This document shows, one piece after another, positions 1-7,650 of a stretch of 19,550 nt of DNA; position 1 is the first letter of the stretch; every line of letters starts with the position of its first letter. Below the pieces are notes generated by a model. It ran no database searches. It was not told where the DNA came from and saw nothing but the letters and a program-made list of their open reading frames with translations. The position numbers were made by a program, and so were the translations under genes. The stretch comes from Rhodothermia bacterium (GTDB lineage Bacteria > Bacteroidota > Rhodothermia > Balneolales > Natronogracilivirgulaceae): NCBI GenBank assembly GCA_007122185.1, contig SKUI01000261.1:1-19550 (forward strand), written 5' to 3'.

Positions 1-63
1 ATTCAAACAGATAAACAGGGCTGTCAGAAGAACGGATTTCAATGCGAATGGCATTCTTTCCAT
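1..63 (-). CDS. Start of a possible exported protein (runs off the window)
   Basis: Reading leftwards from an ATG at 61-63 there is an open frame to the window edge, 21 codons beginning MERMPFALKSVLLTALFICL. A few charged residues followed by a hydrophobic stretch look like the start of a signal peptide or membrane anchor. It lies 28 bp downstream of the HisN-like stop on the same strand, so it could be the next gene of that unit. A second in-frame ATG lies three codons in. There is no clear ribosome binding site, and only 21 residues are visible, so the family cannot be named. Confidence 0.4.
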   Translation of the reverse strand, partial: MERMPFALKSVLLTALFICLN

Positions 64-91
64 GTGTTTGTTTGGATAGGATTGTCAGTGT

Positions 92-871
92 TCAGCGAGT
101 GGATTCCACGGCGGACAATACGACGGGCGCCAGCTTCTCATTGGCAGAGAATCCGTGTCCGCTGTCAATAACCGCATGTCCGGTAAAATCAAGAAAAACA
201 CCGCCGGATTCCTGCATGATCGGCAGCAGCGGGGCGGCGTCCCAGATCTTCAGCAGCGGATCAAACATGATATCGGCTCTTCCGGTAGCAACCATCATGT
301 GACCGTACGCATCCCCCCATGTGCGATGCAACCGGCATTCGTCAAGCAAAACCCGGAATGGATCTTCCAGCCCCTCACTGATAATGGTCGTGATGTCTGT
401 GCTGAGCAGTGTGGCCTTGCGTATCAGTGCGGTGTCGGATACGCGGCAATCCTTGCCATTGTAGCGGGCTCCGAGGCCGATGGCGGCCTCGCAAAGCTCG
501 TCCATTGCCGGTGCATAGATAACCCCGATTTCAGGCTCACCATCGATAGTAATACCAATAAGCGTGGTATAGAGCGGAATCCCATGAATGAACGAGAGCG
601 TGCCATCTACGGGATCCAGAATCCAGCGGATGGAAGATGATTCCTTTTCCGTTCCGAATTCCTCCCCGACAATACCGTGATCCGGGTATTTTTCGACGAT
701 TTGTTCCCGCATCCATTTCTCTGCTTCCCGGTCGGCGATGGTCACAGGTGAGTCATCTCCCTTGCGTTCCACATCAATTTTTTGTCCGAAATGGGCGAGT
801 GTGTTTTTACCGGCTGTGCGCGCCAGGTAAATTGCAAATTGCAATAGTTCCTCTTTTGTGTTCTGTTCCAT
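92..871 (-). CDS. hisN: Inositol-monophosphatase-family phosphatase, probably histidinol-phosphatase (HisN type)
   Basis: This 259-residue cytoplasmic protein has the Mg-dependent IMPase-family signatures in the right order. Metal ligands are in GEEFG (E70/E71), DPVDGT (86-91) and WDAAP (W210-D211). The stretch around WGDAYG (185-190) with ATGRADIMFDP (195-205) is typical of the branch that dephosphorylates L-histidinol phosphate, the penultimate step of histidine synthesis. Length fits the family (about 255-270). The ATG at 871 is the natural start, facing tex across a 64-bp gap. No other his gene is visible, so the substrate is inferred from family resemblance; 3'(2'),5'-bisphosphate or inositol phosphate remain possible. 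Nothing is truncated or missing. Confidence 0.82.
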   Translation of the reverse strand: MEQNTKEELLQFAIYLARTAGKNTLAHFGQKIDVERKGDDSPVTIADREAEKWMREQIVEKYPDHGIVGEEFGTEKESSSIRWILDPVDGTLSFIHGIPLYTTLIGITIDGEPEIGVIYAPAMDELCEAAIGLGARYNGKDCRVSDTALIRKATLLSTDITTIISEGLEDPFRVLLDECRLHRTWGDAYGHMMVATGRADIMFDPLLKIWDAAPLLPIMQESGGVFLDFTGHAVIDSGHGFSANEKLAPVVLSAVESTR

Positions 872-935
872 TGTAAATAGATGTTACGGCTGATATCTTA
901 GATGATTTGACACATTTATTCAAAATAACAAAAAG
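872..935. promoter_or_regulatory. Divergent promoter gap between the HisN-like gene and tex
   Basis: This 64-bp AT-rich gap must hold the promoters for both divergent genes unless they lie inside coding sequence. Rightwards there is TTTGACA at 906-912 without a convincing downstream box. Leftwards, TTTG (924-921) and TAAGAT (900-895) are 20 bp apart, a spacing usual for Bacteroidota TTTG/TAnnTTTG promoters. The match is partial. No Shine-Dalgarno sequence precedes either ATG; tex is preceded by an A-rich run. Confidence 0.3.
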
Positions 936-3131
936 ATGCCATCAGACGGAATAATTTCTCAAATCGCCAAAGAGCTGTCACTGCCTGCTGGACATGTCTC
1001 TGCAGTAACCTCCATGCTTGAGGAGGGAGCAACGATCCCTTTTATTGCACGCTACCGCCAGGAGCGTACGGGCGGACTCGATGAGGAAGCCCTGCGGGAG
1101 ATCCGTGATCGACTCGAATATCTCAGGCTGCTTGCCGGGCGCAAGGAGACGGTACTGTCGTCCATCCGCGAACAGGGAAAGCTGACGGAAGACCTGGAGG
1201 AACAGATCCGTGCCTGTTCGTTGCTGAAAGACCTTGAGGACATCTATCTGCCCTACAAACCGAAGCGTAAAACAAGGGCAGGCATTGCCCGGGAAAAAGG
1301 GCTGGAACCACTGGCGGAACAGATGTGGGAAGAGAAAGTGGTAAACGGAACCCCCGAATCGATTGCTGCAACGTTTATCAATCCCGAAGCAGATGTATCT
1401 GATTTGGAGGATGCGCTCCAGGGTGCTCGTGATATTTGCGCGGAATGGATCAATGAAGAGGTCGACTTGCGCAACGCACTCCGCAAGCAGATCCAGAGGC
1501 ATGGTGTGCTTCAGACCTCCAGGGGTTCTGAACCGGACGAACGCGAAACCTACCGTGAGTACTACGATTTCAGCTGCAAAATCAGCTATCTCAAACCGCA
1601 TCAGACACTTGCGATTAACCGGGGTGAGCGGGAAGGAATTCTGGCCGTCAAGCTCGAAATATTTGAGGATAAAGCCCTTGAACGAATGGAGCGCTTTATC
1701 ATAACAAATAGTAAATCGATTTTTTCAAGTCATCTTTCACTGGCCGTTCGGGACAGTCTCAAGCGGCTTCTGTTCCCTGCACTTGAAAGGGAGGCACGAA
1801 AGGAGCTGACAGAAAAAGCCGAGGAGCATGCCATCTACACTTTCGCAGAAAACTTGAGAAACCTTTTGCTACAACCGCCACTGTCTTCACGCACGGTGAT
1901 GGGCATTGATCCGGGTTACCGGACCGGCTGCAAGGTTGCTGTTGTGGATGGTACCGGCAAATATCTGGAAGGTACCACGATTTACCCTACTCCTCCCTTG
2001 AAGAAAGTACGGGAGTCCATCCAGACCATGGATCGGCTCATTGACGCGCACGGTGTCACTCTCATTGCAATCGGCAACGGAACCGGCAGCCGCGAGACCG
2101 AGCTGGTAGTTGCAACTCTGATTTCGGAGAGGCAAAACAGGAACAGAGACGAGGATTTGCACTATCTCATTGTCAATGAGGCGGGCGCTTCCGTCTATTC
2201 GGCATCACCCCTCGCGAAGCAGGAGTTTCCTGACCTGGAGGCTGCCATGAGAGGAAATATTTCCATTGCCCGTCGCGTACAGGATCCACTTGCCGAGCTG
2301 GTCAAAATCGATCCCAAATCTATAGGAGTAGGCCTGTATCAACATGATGTCAACCAGGCAAACCTTTCACGGAAACTGGATGATGTGGTTGAAAGCTGCG
2401 TGAACAGTGTCGGTGTAAACCTGAACTCAGCCAGCTCGTCGCTTTTAGCCTACGTCTCCGGACTTAGCCGCACTATCGCTGAAAAGATTATTACTTATCG
2501 CAATGAAAAAGGTGTTTTCCGCGACCGCCAGGAACTTTTGAAGGTATCCGGCCTGGGGGCGTTTCGTTTTCAGCAGGCAGCGGGCTTCCTTCGCATTCCG
2601 GAGTCGGACAATCCGCTGGACAACACTGCCATCCACCCGGAAAGCTATGACGCAACGCTTAAACTCTGTGATTCGATCGGAGTGCAGCCCGGGGATATTC
2701 CGGAATCGGTCGCCCTGTTCCCCCTCAAATTCCGGAATCTAAAAAAAGATGAAACCGCCAGGAAACTGGGTGTTGGGACACCTACGCTGGAACTGATCAT
2801 GGAGCAGCTCCAAAAACCGGGACGAGATCCAAGGGAATCCCTTCCCAAGCCACTGCTTCGGCAGGAAGTCCTTTCAATGAGCGACCTGAGGGAAGGCCTG
2901 GAACTGGAAGGGACCGTGCGCAATGTGGTTGATTTCGGGGCTTTTGTGGATATCGGCGTCAAGCAGGACGGCCTGCTTCACATCTCAAAAATGAGCAGCA
3001 AACGTGTCACAAATCCGCATGATGTGGTTTCTGTGGGTGACATCATCAAAGTGCGGATCGCCTCCGTCGATGAACAGCGCGGACGTATCAGTCTGGAGAT
3101 GGCAGAGATGAATTCCCCAAGAGCTCTTTGA
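936..3131 (+). CDS. tex: Tex family RNA-binding transcription accessory protein
   Basis: This 731-residue cytoplasmic protein is a complete Tex/YhgF homologue, whose members bind RNA and influence transcription and translation. The N-terminal helical Tex domain opens with a typical FIARYRQERTGGLDEEALRE stretch. The YqgF/RNase H-like domain begins near residue 320 with VMGIDPGYRTGCKVAVVD. The helix-hairpin-helix region is around 490-558 (AYVSGLSRTIAEKI, KVSGLGAFRFQQAAGFLRIP). A C-terminal S1 domain follows at about 656-725 (GTVRNVVDFGAFVDIGVKQD, LLHISKMS). Length is slightly under the usual 750-780. Its last 44 bp overlap the 3' end of the opposing tRNA methyltransferase gene. No terminator is visible at the end. 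Confidence 0.95.
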   Translation: MPSDGIISQIAKELSLPAGHVSAVTSMLEEGATIPFIARYRQERTGGLDEEALREIRDRLEYLRLLAGRKETVLSSIREQGKLTEDLEEQIRACSLLKDLEDIYLPYKPKRKTRAGIAREKGLEPLAEQMWEEKVVNGTPESIAATFINPEADVSDLEDALQGARDICAEWINEEVDLRNALRKQIQRHGVLQTSRGSEPDERETYREYYDFSCKISYLKPHQTLAINRGEREGILAVKLEIFEDKALERMERFIITNSKSIFSSHLSLAVRDSLKRLLFPALEREARKELTEKAEEHAIYTFAENLRNLLLQPPLSSRTVMGIDPGYRTGCKVAVVDGTGKYLEGTTIYPTPPLKKVRESIQTMDRLIDAHGVTLIAIGNGTGSRETELVVATLISERQNRNRDEDLHYLIVNEAGASVYSASPLAKQEFPDLEAAMRGNISIARRVQDPLAELVKIDPKSIGVGLYQHDVNQANLSRKLDDVVESCVNSVGVNLNSASSSLLAYVSGLSRTIAEKIITYRNEKGVFRDRQELLKVSGLGAFRFQQAAGFLRIPESDNPLDNTAIHPESYDATLKLCDSIGVQPGDIPESVALFPLKFRNLKKDETARKLGVGTPTLELIMEQLQKPGRDPRESLPKPLLRQEVLSMSDLREGLELEGTVRNVVDFGAFVDIGVKQDGLLHISKMSSKRVTNPHDVVSVGDIIKVRIASVDEQRGRISLEMAEMNSPRAL

Positions 3132-3807
3132 ATTTCCGGTCCAACGCAGGCAATCTGTGAACAGACTTGCGCAACCAGTGCAGGTAGAGCACTTCCTTTT
3201 CTTCCCGGGTCAGGTTCCAGTCGTCTTTTTGCTCATCAAGATACCTTCGCAGATGGTACAGGCACAGTGCCACACTCACGGATATATTGAAACTCTCACT
3301 GAATCCATGCATGGGGATATGCAGCCACTCATCTGCCTGCTCTATTGCATAGGGAGTCAGCCCGAGTTTTTCGGTGCCAAAAACCAGTGCTGCAGGCTGC
3401 TCCGGAACAAAGTTGGGCAGTTCGACTTGTTTTTCATGTGGCGTCGTTGCTACTATGCGATACCCCCTTTCCCGAAGCTTTCTGTAGGCAGTCTCCGTAT
3501 TATTTACTTGCTTGTCTCTGTAGCGGTGAACATTCAGCCATTTTTCAGAGCCGATGGTAACACCCTTGTCTACATCAAAGACATTGCGATTTTCAATGAC
3601 GTGTACATCCTGTATGCCAAAGGCATCACAGCTTCTGAGTACGGCAGAGGCATTTTGTGATTGGTAGATATCCTCCAGTACGACGGTTAAAAAGCGCGTT
3701 CGGTGGTTGAGGATGTATTGGAACAGCTTTTTTTTGTGTTCGCTGACATACTGTTCAAAAAAAGCGGTCTGCTGCTTTCTGATTCTTCTTTGCGATGTAC
3801 CGGTCAT
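3088..3807 (-). CDS. trmH: TrmH-type (SpoU/SPOUT) tRNA 2'-O-methyltransferase
   Basis: A 239-residue SPOUT-fold enzyme that should transfer a methyl group from S-adenosylmethionine to a ribose 2'-OH, most likely G18 of tRNAs. Three family motifs are present: motif 1 NASAVLRSCDAFG (52-64) with the catalytic arginine R57, motif 2 LVFGTEKLGL (141-150), and motif 3 IPMHGFSESFNISVSVAL (164-181), which forms the SAM-binding knot. The basic N-terminus and C-terminal extension are as in TrmH rather than RlmB, which carries an extra L30e-like N-terminal domain. The ATG at 3807 is 16 bp downstream of the response regulator stop, so the two are probably cotranscribed. The 3' end lies within the last codons of tex on the other strand. 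Confidence 0.88.
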   Translation of the reverse strand: MTGTSQRRIRKQQTAFFEQYVSEHKKKLFQYILNHRTRFLTVVLEDIYQSQNASAVLRSCDAFGIQDVHVIENRNVFDVDKGVTIGSEKWLNVHRYRDKQVNNTETAYRKLRERGYRIVATTPHEKQVELPNFVPEQPAALVFGTEKLGLTPYAIEQADEWLHIPMHGFSESFNISVSVALCLYHLRRYLDEQKDDWNLTREEKEVLYLHWLRKSVHRLPALDRKFKELLGNSSLPSPD

Positions 3808-3823
3808 TTCGATTGTGGCGATC

Positions 3824-4519
3824 CTATTCGAATTCGCCTACCGGCTTGCTGTTCAGCTTGAATCCCTTTTTACGAACCGTCTGGATGTAATTAACCGGTG
3901 TCAGTTCCTCAATTTTCTTCCTGATATAGCTGATATACACGTTGAGGAAATTGGTGTTTGTATCAAAGTTTATATCCCATACGTTGTTCGTGAGTTCATC
4001 CTTGTAGAGGATCCTGTCAGGATTCTTCATGAAATAGGCCATCAGATTGAACTCATTATTGGTCAGCAGCACTTTGGTATCCTTGACGAAGAATTCCCGG
4101 TTCACCAGGTCAATTTTAAGCTCGCCGCATTCATAGGTGTTGTTGGTCTCTTCCCCTTTTCTGACACGCCGGATGATGGCATTTATACGGGCAAGCAACT
4201 CTTTATTGTCAAATGGCTTGGTAAGGTAATCGTCCGCACCTGTATTGAGACCGGCAATCTTGGTGTCCGTGTTCTGATACGCTGAGAGAATGAGAATGGG
4301 AGTCTTTATGTTGTTTTCGCGCAGTGTCTTGCACACCTCCAAGCCACTTCTGTCGGGCAAACCAAGATCGAGGATAATGATTTCGAAGTCATCTTCAAGC
4401 GCCATCTTCTCTCCGGTATCGGCTCTGTCAGCGACTGTTATCTCGTGGCCCTCGTTTTCCAATACATGTTTAACAAGGGTTCGAACAATCCTGTCGTCTT
4501 CGATAACAAGTATTTTCAT
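3824..4519 (-). CDS. OmpR/PhoB-family response regulator (orphan)
   Basis: A 231-residue two-domain regulator. The receiver domain (1-115) has the acidic pair E7-D8-D9, the phosphorylated aspartate D51 in LDLGLPDRSG, S79 and the conserved K101 in TKPF. The winged-helix DNA-binding domain (about 128-222) has ELKIDLVNREFF, the LTNNEFNLMAYFM recognition region and YISYIRKKIEE. All receiver catalytic residues are intact, so it should be switched by a histidine kinase, but none is encoded in the window. It is followed 16 bp later by the TrmH-type gene. A strong hairpin lies 30 bp upstream of its start and may control it or insulate it from the lysA unit. Target genes cannot be told from the sequence. 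Confidence 0.92.
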   Translation of the reverse strand: MKILVIEDDRIVRTLVKHVLENEGHEITVADRADTGEKMALEDDFEIIILDLGLPDRSGLEVCKTLRENNIKTPILILSAYQNTDTKIAGLNTGADDYLTKPFDNKELLARINAIIRRVRKGEETNNTYECGELKIDLVNREFFVKDTKVLLTNNEFNLMAYFMKNPDRILYKDELTNNVWDINFDTNTNFLNVYISYIRKKIEELTPVNYIQTVRKKGFKLNSKPVGEFE

Positions 4520-4548
4520 AGAAGCTTGTGATGTACATATTCATAGTG

Positions 4549-4584
4549 AAAAATGCCGGTGGCTGACGGAAGACTGGCATTTTT
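4549..4584 (-). terminator. Strong hairpin with terminal A/T tracts, terminator or attenuator
   Basis: Arms AAAAATGCCGGT (4549-4560) and ACTGGCATTTTT (4573-4584) pair over 12 bp with one G-T wobble and leave a 12-nt loop. Read leftwards, the stem ends in five T residues, like an intrinsic terminator; it is similarly built in the other direction. It lies about 190 bp beyond the end of the lysA-to-hydrolase unit and only 30 bp before the response regulator ATG. It could end the upstream transcript or act as a leader attenuator of the regulator. Confidence 0.6.
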
Positions 4585-4623
4585 ATGTAAGAGAAACTTC
4601 TCAGCAATTATATAAACCAAATT

Positions 4624-4657
4624 CAAAAATACAGAAAAATCCTCATTAAATAACAAA
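4624..4657 (-). promoter_or_regulatory. Candidate Bacteroidota-type promoter for the response regulator
   Basis: On the minus strand, TATTTTTG (4631-4624) matches the TAnnTTTG box of Bacteroidota vegetative promoters exactly. A TTTG (4657-4654) lies 22 bp upstream, slightly longer than the usual 19-21. Transcription from here would read through the 4549-4584 hairpin before reaching the response regulator. Assignment rests on short AT-rich motifs and is tentative. Confidence 0.3.
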
Positions 4658-4682
4658 TTATTACTGTTGTTTCAAAAAAGCA

Positions 4683-4735
4683 CTTGTACCAGAGGTGTTC
4701 CGGACCTGCGAGGGCCGCCGAAAGTTCAGTTTGAA
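4683..4735. other. GC-rich non-coding island of unknown nature
   Basis: Between the hydrolase-like gene and the response regulator, bases 4691-4720 are 22/30 G+C while the sequence on the 4600-4680 side is strongly AT-rich. It contains a small inverted pair, AGGT/ACCT, around a 7-nt loop (near 4693-4706). It matches no RNA family or coding sequence I recognise. It may be a remnant of a dispersed repeat. The rest of 4585-4771 holds nothing else I can name. Confidence 0.3.
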
Positions 4736-4771
4736 AATAATGAAGCCGCATTCAGTGAGAACTCGTTATCG

Positions 4772-5377
4772 TTATCCTTGATTCGCTGATTTGGAATCAC
4801 CCTGAATCCATCGCTGTATCGTTTTGGCTGTTTCTTTGGAAATTTCGGCATCTTTTCCCGAAAGTCCAAGCATCCTGAGATGCTTGTATCGTGAACTGTC
4901 CTGCTCCATCCATGATCTGTTCACGGAGCCGCCGAACAGAATCATCTCGTTTATGTAGTGAGGCCTGGTGGCGCAAAAATAGGAGACTTGGTTCCGGGAT
5001 CCCTCCCATCCCACGAGCACCAGTCTGCTCGCCTCAATGTGAGGTAGCAATCCGTCAATTACTTCCTGCAGAAATTCGGATACATACTCACGGGCAGCTG
5101 TTATGGTCTGTTCGTCTTTATAATTTGGAATCCAGTAATAAGTGCGGTCCTCACCTTCCGGAAGGACATCGGGGTACGGTGCCTGGATCAGCAAATGATG
5201 ACCCGGGAGAACCATAAGTGGTGCCGTCTTTTTTTCAAGTTCGGCCAGGTTTTCACCGGTTTCATGCAAATATACATACAGCGGTTGTTTACCTTCACTT
5301 GCGGTGCGGTAAAGGCGGTATGGCACTTCCAGATAAAAAGAAGCCTTGCCGGAAAGTATCAGTTCTTGCTTGCTCAT
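4772..5377 (-). CDS. Alpha/beta-hydrolase-like protein lacking the catalytic serine
   Basis: A 201-residue protein with the general layout of a small carboxylesterase/phospholipase-like alpha/beta hydrolase: a PLYVYLHETGEN stretch (32-43) where such enzymes have strand 3 and the HG oxyanion loop, LLIQAPYP (62-69), an amphipathic helix, and the strand-elbow LVLVGWEGSRNQ (119-130). At the elbow, where family members have GxSxG, it reads G123-W124-E125-G126-S127, so glutamate stands at the nucleophile position. A late acidic residue is present (D176 in GLSGKDAEIS), but no histidine follows H166. Two of three triad residues therefore appear lost, suggesting a binding or scaffold role. It is the last gene of the lysA unit, 9 bp after the MFS stop, with an ATG at 5377. 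No signal peptide is seen. Confidence 0.6.
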   Translation of the reverse strand: MSKQELILSGKASFYLEVPYRLYRTASEGKQPLYVYLHETGENLAELEKKTAPLMVLPGHHLLIQAPYPDVLPEGEDRTYYWIPNYKDEQTITAAREYVSEFLQEVIDGLLPHIEASRLVLVGWEGSRNQVSYFCATRPHYINEMILFGGSVNRSWMEQDSSRYKHLRMLGLSGKDAEISKETAKTIQRWIQGDSKSANQG

Positions 5378-5386
5378 ATAAGTGTG

Positions 5387-6616
5387 TTAATGGGTGTTTT
5401 CTCCGGCTGACCGGTATATGAAAATACCAAGTAAAACGGATAATATCACGAAAGCCATGGCACCTTTGATGATCAGTTCGAAAGAATGCCCGGCATCAAG
5501 GAGAAAACCAAAAAGGACAGGACTTATGGCCGTGCTGATCACCATGAACATGGTCATCATGCTTCGGATTGTTCCAAGATTGGCCGTGCCGTATAACTCC
5601 ACGTACAGGGCGGTGTTAATGGTGAAAGCCGCTCCCATGGAAATCCCAGCCAAAAACATGTAAATATAGACTATGACAGACTCCGCTGACATCAGCAATG
5701 AGCCAAATCCTGCCAGCAGCGGAATCAGGAAGAAGGGGAAAACACGGCATGCCGTAAAACGATCTATCAAAGAACCGGTAAGCAGTGACGAGGCCGATTT
5801 TGATACGGCAAAAGCGATAAAAGCTGTCGCCATGATCTCCATGTCCCAACCCTTGAATTCCGCCAGCTGCGTCTGGTACAGAAAAAAACCGGTCAGCAGA
5901 AACGGCGCGGCCACGGCACCCGGAAGAAGCAGGTAAAAGCGTGTATCCCCCAGCACAAGCCTGCGACGCCAGTGATGCCCCGCTTCCTGTTCAGCTTTGT
6001 CGTTTCCCGATCGCGACACATGCTCGCCGTGGTTACTGGGATCGCGTCCAAGGGTATAAACAATAATAGCCGGAAGAAGCAGCAATACAAAGAAGCTGAT
6101 CCAGGTCCAGCCCATACGCCATCCGACCGCTCCTATCAGTGCGGTTATGGTTATAGGCAGCACGGCTTCCCCAAATGAGAATCCGAGATTGGTCAAACTA
6201 AGAGCCCGGCCCCGGGTAGTAATGAAATAGCGTCCCATGGTGGTATGAGCCGTATGCCCGATCAGTCCCTGGCCAAACAAACGGATTCCGAGAAGACCAA
6301 TAAACAGCATCCATATCCATTGCGAAGATGCCACGACCCATATGCCGGCAACGTATCCCCCGGTGATTATGAGCGCGTATTTTTTTAGTGATACCCTGTC
6401 GATAAGGGCTCCTGCCCAAGCCAGGATAAAAGCGCTGCCGAGTGTTGCTGCTGAGTACAATGAGCCGAAATAGGCATTGGTGATGCCATAAGATTCCAGA
6501 AACCCGGGCACGAAAAGCGACACCAGGAAGGTCTGGCCGAAACTCGAAAAAAAAGTCAGCGCAAAACCGAAAAAGATCAGTCGCTTATAACGTATGGCAA
6601 ATTGAACAAGGTTCAC
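5387..6616 (-). CDS. Major facilitator superfamily transporter
   Basis: A 409-residue polytopic membrane protein with about 12 hydrophobic segments. Each half carries a motif-A-like loop: AGALIDRVSLKK (68-79) in the first and TGSLIDRF in the second. A hydrophilic central loop (about 200-230, rich in His, Arg and Glu) separates the halves. The layout resembles the broad oxalate/formate-antiporter or monocarboxylate-type MFS group, but the substrate cannot be read from sequence. It starts with GTG at 6616, and that GTG overlaps the TGA of the aldolase gene (GTGA), implying translational coupling. With lysA and threonine aldolase upstream, export or uptake of an amino acid or related small acid is a reasonable inference. 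Confidence 0.85.
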   Translation of the reverse strand: MNLVQFAIRYKRLIFFGFALTFFSSFGQTFLVSLFVPGFLESYGITNAYFGSLYSAATLGSAFILAWAGALIDRVSLKKYALIITGGYVAGIWVVASSQWIWMLFIGLLGIRLFGQGLIGHTAHTTMGRYFITTRGRALSLTNLGFSFGEAVLPITITALIGAVGWRMGWTWISFFVLLLLPAIIVYTLGRDPSNHGEHVSRSGNDKAEQEAGHHWRRRLVLGDTRFYLLLPGAVAAPFLLTGFFLYQTQLAEFKGWDMEIMATAFIAFAVSKSASSLLTGSLIDRFTACRVFPFFLIPLLAGFGSLLMSAESVIVYIYMFLAGISMGAAFTINTALYVELYGTANLGTIRSMMTMFMVISTAISPVLFGFLLDAGHSFELIIKGAMAFVILSVLLGIFIYRSAGENTH

Positions 6617-7650
6617 TGGCTGACGGACCGCTTTCCTTTATAACTCTCCACAGCCCTGAGAGCCGTTTCGAGTTCCTGATCGCTGATCTGAAAGTGGAAG
6701 GTGGCCCGAATGGTATCATCTCCAAAAGGTATCATGGCAACACCCTGGTTATTAAACCATGCAAGTGCATCATCAACAGTGCCGTTGGTCACCCTGAAGA
6801 GCACAATATTGGTTTCAACATGTTCGGGATCGATATGGAAGCATGTTGAACCGGCCACGGTTTCTGCAAGTTTTTTTGCCTTTCTGTGATCTTCTTCCAG
6901 TTTATCAAAATGGTGATCAAGAGCATAGGATGCTGCCGCTGCAAGCATTCCCGCCTGCCTCATTCCTCCTCCGAGGATCTTGCGAAATCGTCGGGCCCTT
7001 TTAATCACATCTTTTTTGCCAAGCAGCATGGATCCGACCGGTGCACCCATCCCCTTGCTGAAGCATACAGAAATGGTATCACATACCGCTCCATATTCGC
7101 GAAGCTCTGTCCCGGTAGCCACGGCCGCATTCCAGATCCTTGCACCATCCAGATGCAATGCAAGTTCCCGTTCCCTGGTAAGCTGATATAATTCCCGCAT
7201 GACGTGAAGCGGATAGCATGTGCCGCCTCCTTTGTTCGAAGTATTTTCCAGCGCAAGAACGCGGGTACGCGGATCCCAGTCGTTGCGGTTGCGAATAGCC
7301 GACCGGACCAGGCCGGTGTTCAGGACGCCGCGCTCACCGGCAAGGGGTCGAAGCTGAATCCCGGAAATGAGTCCGCCCGCCGCACCTTCCGAGTGAAAGA
7401 TATGGGCGTTTTCATCGATGATGACCTCGTCAGCCGGCTGCGTATGCACTTTCAGACCGATCTGATTGCCCATTGTCCCACTGGGTACAAACACCCCCTT
7501 TTCCATCCCGAAAAAGTCCGCCACTTTCTCTTCCAGTGCAATGAGTCCGGGATCCTCACCAAACACATCATCACCAACAGCGGCCTTGTGCATGGCATTC
7601 CACATGCCATCGGTTGGACAGGTAACCGTGTCACTACGCAAATCAATCAT
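6613..7650 (-). CDS. ltaE: Low-specificity L-threonine aldolase (PLP enzyme)
   Basis: A 345-residue fold-type I PLP enzyme that should cleave L-threonine and L-allo-threonine to glycine and acetaldehyde. It opens with MIDLRSDTVTCPT, the family's N-terminal signature, followed by GDDVFGEDP (26-34). HLDGAR (166-171) gives D168 for the PLP pyridine nitrogen and R171. The cofactor lysine is K199 in CFSKGMGAPVGS. Length is usual (about 335-350). The ATG at 7650 overlaps the lysA stop by 4 bp (ATGA). Its place between lysA and a transporter fits amino-acid turnover or glycine supply. No missing residue was seen. Confidence 0.93.
   Translation of the reverse strand: MIDLRSDTVTCPTDGMWNAMHKAAVGDDVFGEDPGLIALEEKVADFFGMEKGVFVPSGTMGNQIGLKVHTQPADEVIIDENAHIFHSEGAAGGLISGIQLRPLAGERGVLNTGLVRSAIRNRNDWDPRTRVLALENTSNKGGGTCYPLHVMRELYQLTRERELALHLDGARIWNAAVATGTELREYGAVCDTISVCFSKGMGAPVGSMLLGKKDVIKRARRFRKILGGGMRQAGMLAAAASYALDHHFDKLEEDHRKAKKLAETVAGSTCFHIDPEHVETNIVLFRVTNGTVDDALAWFNNQGVAMIPFGDDTIRATFHFQISDQELETALRAVESYKGKRSVSQ

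Noticed and set aside
978..1601. 207-codon open frame antisense to tex
   Set aside because: It lies wholly inside the strongly conserved Tex coding sequence, and its translation resembles no family.
3157..3660. 167-codon plus-strand frame opposite the TrmH-type gene
   Set aside because: The opposite strand carries all three SPOUT motifs, so this is a shadow.
3707..4285. 192-codon plus-strand frame opposite the response regulator
   Set aside because: It mirrors the regulator's coding sequence and spans two real genes; no recognisable domain.
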